Below the pieces are notes generated by a model. It did not search any database. It was not told the origin of the DNA and saw only the letters and a list, made by a program, of their open reading frames with translations. The translations under genes were made by a program, and so were the position numbers. 25,620 bases of DNA from JAWUVP01 sp034112285 (lineage in GTDB: Bacteria > Pseudomonadota > Gammaproteobacteria > JABDGN01), in the NCBI GenBank assembly GCA_034112285.1, contig JAWUVP010000013.1:1-25620 (forward strand). Direction: 5' to 3'. Each line of letters opens with the position of its first letter. The first letter of the stretch is position 1. Of the stretch, positions 21,840-25,620 are shown one piece after another.

Positions 21840-22961
21840 ATGATTAAAGCTAAAAAAATATTAATATTAACCAGCAAGGGTGGGACAGGTCAGCAGTCAA
21901 TATGCCAAGCAATGCATGAATATCTTGGTGAGCTGTATGAGCTAAATGAAGTGAATGTTACGACTGAGGTCATGATGAATTTCGACCCATTAAGTTATCT
22001 TCATAAAAAGTTAAACACTGAAGTTGTTTATAATTGGTTGATTAAGAAGAACTATTTTTTTATGCTGAATATGTTTGTTAGGTTTGGTGGTTTTTTGATG
22101 AAATATTTTTTATCTAGTAAGGTGCAAGGCGCTTTTCAAACTATGTTTATAGCAGAGAAGCCAGACCTTGTCATTTCACTGGTGCCATACTACAATGCAT
22201 ACGCTATTAAAGCTCTAGATAACAAAAAACTCTATATTATTGTGTGCTGTGATATAGATATAAAGGGTTATCTATTCGACTGGCCTAAAAAGCACTATAA
22301 CAATTTATCACTTTTTCTTCCTATATCTACCGATGAGAGTAGCAATTATCTTAATAATAAATACATACAGCAAGAACAAGTTCACATCGCTGGCTATCCA
22401 TTAAGGAAAAGTTTCTGTGATAAAAATTCAACACAGACAAAAAATAATACAATCACTCTGTTGCTCGGGGGGCAAGGTTCTGAGAAGTGCTTACAATACC
22501 TGAAAAAGTTAATCACTTACAAAAATCGTATTACTATTAATGTTTGCATTGGGTATAATAAAAATCTAGCATCTCGCATTAAAACATTAGTGATTCCTGA
22601 AAACATTACGATAAATATTATTGCTTTTACAGATAATATAGCTCATATATTGTTGGCGAGTGACTTGCTTATTACTAAAACAGGTTCATGTAGTATTTTT
22701 GAGGCACTGAGTTTACATAAACCAATTTTAATGGACTGTACCTCAACACAACTTTTTTGGGAAAGAGCTAACATTGATTATGTGGAAAAAATTGGTGTTG
22801 GCCTGCCAGTCGTTAAGTTAGATGATTGTGTCTCAATGGTCAATATGCTTTTGGATTCAGAAAATAAGCTTGAAGCAATAGCGATGAATTATCATAAGCA
22901 CAAGATGCCGGACTTTTTCAAGAACTTTACTGATTTTCTCAGTGAAAAAGTCTTTAATTGA
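21840..22961 (+). CDS. MGDG-synthase/MurG-like glycosyltransferase (GT28 type)
   Basis: The 373-residue protein has the two-domain GT-B look. At the N-terminus Ile-Leu-Ile-Leu-Thr-Ser-Lys-Gly-Gly-Thr-Gly-Gln-Gln (7-19) matches the glycine-rich acceptor loop of MGDG synthases and MurG. The C-terminal donor domain has Leu-Leu-Leu-Gly-Gly-Gln-Gly then Asp-Leu-Leu-Ile-Thr-Lys-Thr-Gly-Ser with Glu-Ala-Leu and Lys-Pro-Ile-Leu-Met-Asp (around 281-298), the UDP-sugar-binding pattern. A hydrophobic patch (about 71-95, rich in Phe/Met) probably touches the membrane. Members glycosylate diacylglycerol or lipid-linked acceptors. The photolyase gene ends 93 bases upstream and a DUF2141 gene follows 29 bases downstream. 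Family call good; acceptor not known. Confidence 0.82.
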   Translation: MIKAKKILILTSKGGTGQQSICQAMHEYLGELYELNEVNVTTEVMMNFDPLSYLHKKLNTEVVYNWLIKKNYFFMLNMFVRFGGFLMKYFLSSKVQGAFQTMFIAEKPDLVISLVPYYNAYAIKALDNKKLYIIVCCDIDIKGYLFDWPKKHYNNLSLFLPISTDESSNYLNNKYIQQEQVHIAGYPLRKSFCDKNSTQTKNNTITLLLGGQGSEKCLQYLKKLITYKNRITINVCIGYNKNLASRIKTLVIPENITINIIAFTDNIAHILLASDLLITKTGSCSIFEALSLHKPILMDCTSTQLFWERANIDYVEKIGVGLPVVKLDDCVSMVNMLLDSENKLEAIAMNYHKHKMPDFFKNFTDFLSEKVFN

Positions 22962-22990
22962 TTTTAATTTAATTATCATCAGGAGAGAAG

Positions 22991-23419
22991 ATGAAAAAAT
23001 TGCTTCTAGTGTTTCTATTATTAAGTGCAAACACTTTGATTGCTGAACCGAACTCAGGCTTGACAATTGTTATTAATAAATTAATACCCAAGTTAGGCTG
23101 CTTAAATTTAGCAATGTACAAGGATGTCAGTGGCTATAATGATGGTAACATTAATAAGGCCTATATCGTGCTTAAACAAAAAGTCGAGAAGAGTACAATG
23201 AAAATATTTATACCCGATTTAATCCGAGGGAACTATGGTGTAAAGACTTTTCAGGATAAAGACTGTACTGGGAGAATGAAAAAAGGATGGTTCGGAGTGC
23301 CCAAATATGCTTATGGCTTCTCAAATAACACTCGCTCTCGTACATTCATAAACGCTAGTTTCCAATACGATAAAAATCACAACAAGCAAATCATTAACCT
23401 CAAGAAATTTAGCATTTGA
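22991..23419 (+). CDS. DUF2141 secreted protein
   Basis: The 142-residue product has a Sec signal peptide (Met-Lys-Lys-Leu-Leu-Leu-Val-Phe-Leu to Ile-Ala-Glu, about residue 19). The mature part shows DUF2141 hallmarks: Gly-Cys-Leu-Asn-Leu-Ala-Met-Tyr near the start, Gly-Asn-Tyr-Gly-Val-Lys-Thr-Phe-Gln-Asp-Lys-Asp in the middle, and Lys-Gly-Trp-Phe-Gly-Val-Pro-Lys-Tyr-Ala-Tyr-Gly-Phe-Ser-Asn-Asn. Two cysteines may form a disulfide. The family has no settled function; it is exported and often sits with lipid or pigment genes. A strong AGGAGA precedes the ATG. It follows the glycosyltransferase by 29 bases and is likely cotranscribed. Confidence 0.86.
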   Translation: MKKLLLVFLLLSANTLIAEPNSGLTIVINKLIPKLGCLNLAMYKDVSGYNDGNINKAYIVLKQKVEKSTMKIFIPDLIRGNYGVKTFQDKDCTGRMKKGWFGVPKYAYGFSNNTRSRTFINASFQYDKNHNKQIINLKKFSI

Positions 23420-24143
23420 TTTTTATTATAATTATTCTTTACCTCAAAATTATTAATGCGGCGAAGTATAGAAAAACAACAGGACCCCTTTGGTCTTAAA
23501 TTTTTTCAGGCTTGTGTGTAAATAAATTTCCAAAAATTGCTTGTTCAGCTAGTGCGTTAGCAGTTGTTAAACGAGCATCTTATTGGTTTGAAATGAAGCT
23601 AACCAAAGCTGATTCCGTTGAGTGTTATTTTATTGTATCTGTCAGAAAAACTCTATCGCATTAAGAAGAACTTGGTGGGAAAGAAAGTTTAATCCAGTGT
23701 GATGTTGAAACATGCCAAGAGCCGAAATGCACATTCGTTACTTGCATTCTCTTTGTCGAATGAGATGTTCTCCGCCAAACAAATTCTCAACTTATATGAA
23801 AACGTATGAATTAAAGGGCCAGCTCTTGAAATCTGACATCATAAGTTAAAAATTGAATAATATTTTGATGTCAGACTTCAAGATCTGACCCCCTTCGGCC
23901 TTTGACACCCGCCCCCGCTCAGCTGAAAAATTACAACGATTAGTGCCTGCAGCGGTATAGGCCGAAAATCTAAGTGGGATGATTATACATACTTGCTAGC
24001 TCGGCTCGACTTTACTGTAACGATAGAAGTCACTACGCCCCCCCTTTACCTCACACAATAATTTTACCGGCTACGCCGTCTGACATGTTATGCTCCAGCA
24101 TAAAGCCCAATAAAATTTAATTCTAATAAAAGGTAAATAATAA
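23420..24143. other. Long non-coding stretch holding repeat copy 2
   Basis: This 724-base gap has no gene I can support. A short open frame (about 50 codons near 23510-23665) has no recognisable product and no ribosome site. The only clear structure is the inverted-repeat element at 23811-23905. The last 20 bases carry AAAGG before the next start codon. Confidence 0.6.
23811..23905. repeat. Inverted-repeat element, copy 2 (MITE/REP-like)
   Basis: This is the second copy of the element at 17710-17805, in the same orientation. The 17-bp arms (23825-23841 and 23866-23882) pair with one mismatch around the same 24-base loop. At arm position 6 the pair is A-T here and C-G in copy 1, so the change is compensated on both sides. 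It starts with TTAAAGG and ends with CCTTTGA. Confidence 0.75.
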
Positions 24144-24398
24144 ATGCAAATAGAAGAAATAGAACAGGCAGAAATTATAGCGCGTCTAGCCTTAAAGAAC
24201 GTATTGCAAATGGTCAAACCCTTTATAGGAAGAAAAGATTGTTCTAAGAAGCTAAGCGTCACTCAGGGGGCTTCGATAGTTTTCCTAAAGGTTTTCAATA
24301 AATGCTTAAGTCAAATTGAAAGTTATAGCAAGTTCACCAGGCAATTGGTGGATTTAGAAATTACGGTAGAAACCTCTATACATATAAAAAAATACTAG
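24144..24398 (+). CDS. N-terminal fragment of a probably frameshifted protein
   Basis: An 84-codon open frame begins at ATG 24144 behind AAAGG. Its product is helical (Ile-Glu-Glu-Ile-Glu-Gln-Ala-Glu-Ile-Ile-Ala-Arg) and unrecognised. It stops at 24398, while another frame is already open from 24329 and continues to the window edge. The overlap of open frames (24329-24398) suggests that one inserted or deleted base split a single gene. The alternative is two real, closely spaced genes. The fragment itself has no signal peptide. Confidence 0.45.
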   Translation: MQIEEIEQAEIIARLALKNVLQMVKPFIGRKDCSKKLSVTQGASIVFLKVFNKCLSQIESYSKFTRQLVDLEITVETSIHIKKY

Positions 24399-24427
24399 AT
24401 GGAACGCATATTACTTTAGTGCGCCAC

Positions 24428-25620
24428 ATGAGTTGTCTTAGTGCCATATTCTTTGAGTTGAAAAGCCTTGGGAGCATTCATCGTGAAAACCTTGCGAAAC
24501 TCGTTCGTTCATGTCAAAAAAGTGTTCGGCATCTTAGTGACTATGATAATGCTTGTCAACGTATTGCCCCAACGCTTACGCGGGCATTAAGAAAAAAAGC
24601 TAAGCAAGTCTCAGATAAATTAGTGGCGGATGAAGCAAAAGGCATAGCTGGCCCAGGTTGTGTAAAAGAAAGTTTAGGTGCCATAGAAGGACCACAGATG
24701 AGGCAAGAATCACAAGCTGTGCTTAACCCTATTAACGAACTACCCGTGCAGGATAAGCCCCTGTATGAAAAACTGAACCAATTAGCAATTGGAATGTTGA
24801 GTGGCTCTGATTGTTTAAAAAGTGCTAATGACTTTCGTGCTGTTGGACAGGAAGCAGCATTGAGCCATGACGTTGTAGCTGAAATTATGGCGCTATCTGG
24901 CGCGGCAGATGCTTACTTGCTTTTGTTTCTGAGAGAGAAAAAATATAAGGGAATAGAGGCTTTTGATCTAACAATAACTTATTTGACCCATGCCATTAGT
25001 TTGCAAAATAGTGCAATGGTGAAAACACAACAGCTCTATGCTGTCGCACTACACACGGATAAAGCACAGGAATTATTTGTTGGTCTCTCCATGTCGCTTG
25101 TCAGGCTACAAGATGAACTAAATAAATTAAATGCATATATTAAAAAGAAACTAGACCAACATGCCATAATAAAGAGACAGGGGATTGATGAAGGTTGGTG
25201 GTTTAAAAACAAACAAAAAAGGGCTGGGCAATCTAAAAAATCACTGCTGGCAAAATATTTGGCAAACACTTTAATTCCTAAAGTTGAGCAACTTTCACAC
25301 TGTATTAAAAAACTATCTACATTTGATCAGGCTACTTTTTCTCCTTCCGCTAATCATTTTTTAAAAGAGCAGCACTGTAATACGGGCAGGCTTGAATACT
25401 TCTCATATAAACCGAACGTTGATATAGAGCTAGTGAATTTGATCAGAGATACTTTAAAGTCAATATTTTCATCGCCGAGCACTTGCTATTATTTTTCCGG
25501 AGGTGTTGTAGGTGATTATTTTTTAACAAATTCAAACAGGCCTGTCAATATCAACATGTTAGTGGTTGGCAATAAATTGGAATTTACGTATGAATTACTG
25601 CTCGAAAGTTTAGGCACAAT
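24428..25620 (+). CDS. Large helical protein with degenerate class II nucleotidyltransferase head (3' end outside window)
   Basis: An open frame runs from ATG 24428 (or GTG 24419) to the right edge with no stop: 397 codons so far. Residues 1-340 are mainly helical, rich in Lys, Leu and Ala, probably with coiled coils. From about 353, Tyr-Tyr-Phe-Ser-Gly-Gly-Val-Val-Gly-Asp-Tyr-Phe (GG at 358-359) resembles the Gly-Gly-x-Val-Arg-Asp motif of poly(A) polymerase/CCA-adding enzymes. The usual Asp-x-Asp metal site is Asn374-Ile-Asn376 here, and Arg is replaced by Gly362. So the fold may be kept without catalysis. The frame is open upstream to 24329, so the true gene probably begins in the preceding fragment. 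Family call by motif only. Confidence 0.5.
   Translation, partial: MSCLSAIFFELKSLGSIHRENLAKLVRSCQKSVRHLSDYDNACQRIAPTLTRALRKKAKQVSDKLVADEAKGIAGPGCVKESLGAIEGPQMRQESQAVLNPINELPVQDKPLYEKLNQLAIGMLSGSDCLKSANDFRAVGQEAALSHDVVAEIMALSGAADAYLLLFLREKKYKGIEAFDLTITYLTHAISLQNSAMVKTQQLYAVALHTDKAQELFVGLSMSLVRLQDELNKLNAYIKKKLDQHAIIKRQGIDEGWWFKNKQKRAGQSKKSLLAKYLANTLIPKVEQLSHCIKKLSTFDQATFSPSANHFLKEQHCNTGRLEYFSYKPNVDIELVNLIRDTLKSIFSSPSTCYYFSGGVVGDYFLTNSNRPVNINMLVVGNKLEFTYELLLESLGT

Noticed and set aside
23511..23665. Short open frame in the right-hand intergenic region
   Set aside because: About 50 codons, no ribosome site, no recognisable product.

Overview
The window looks like an AT-rich chromosomal stretch of a gammaproteobacterium. 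The gene set leans towards Legionellales or Coxiellaceae-like bacteria: a TyrP-type aromatic amino acid permease, a Legionella-style MFS carrier, an outer-membrane barrel that may be LbtU-like, and an effector-like cysteine-protease-fold protein. This placement rests on protein recognition only. No rRNA, tRNA or other taxonomic marker is present.

Layout. 1-693 (minus) is the start of a C58-like cysteine-protease-fold protein cut by the left edge. 1134-2094 holds a secreted NTF2-like protein and a 2H-phosphoesterase-like protein. 2228-3602 is an AbiE-type toxin-antitoxin locus with an intact antitoxin and a toxin destroyed by four in-frame stops. 3719-4915 is an aromatic amino acid permease. 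5047-5946 is an unrecognised protein and 6178-6654 a GNAT acetyltransferase. A LysR regulator (6833-7750) diverges from an alanine dehydrogenase/PNT-family oxidoreductase (7858-8874). A cluster of three abutting palindromes follows, then SelO (9109-10524). Next is a MarR-controlled divergent locus: a succinylglutamate desuccinylase/aspartoacylase-family protein coupled to an MFS transporter on one side, MarR and a YeeZ-like SDR on the other. An exported protein and an outer-membrane barrel form a coupled minus-strand pair (14518-16184).

16297-17142 is decay: a truncated Bcr/CflA transporter and an IS30-family transposase remnant. TspO begins immediately after it. From 17160 to about 23400 the genes resemble light- and redox-response clusters: TspO, a four-helix membrane protein, a DCC (DUF393) protein, a truncated LitR/CarH-like MerR regulator, a 47-aa membrane protein, a double-CDGSH iron-sulfur protein, a DUF3429 membrane protein and an FeS-BCP photolyase/cryptochrome. 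They are followed by an MGDG-synthase/MurG-like glycosyltransferase and a DUF2141 protein. Two copies of a roughly 95-bp inverted-repeat element, in the same orientation, bracket the part from 17.7 to 23.9 kb. At the right edge is a gene apparently split by a frameshift whose C-terminal part resembles the head of class II nucleotidyltransferases without the metal-binding aspartates.

The most interesting points are the light-response cluster with its crippled regulator, the paired hairpin elements with a compensatory base change, the catalytic-residue substitutions in several enzymes, and the two unusual edge proteins.
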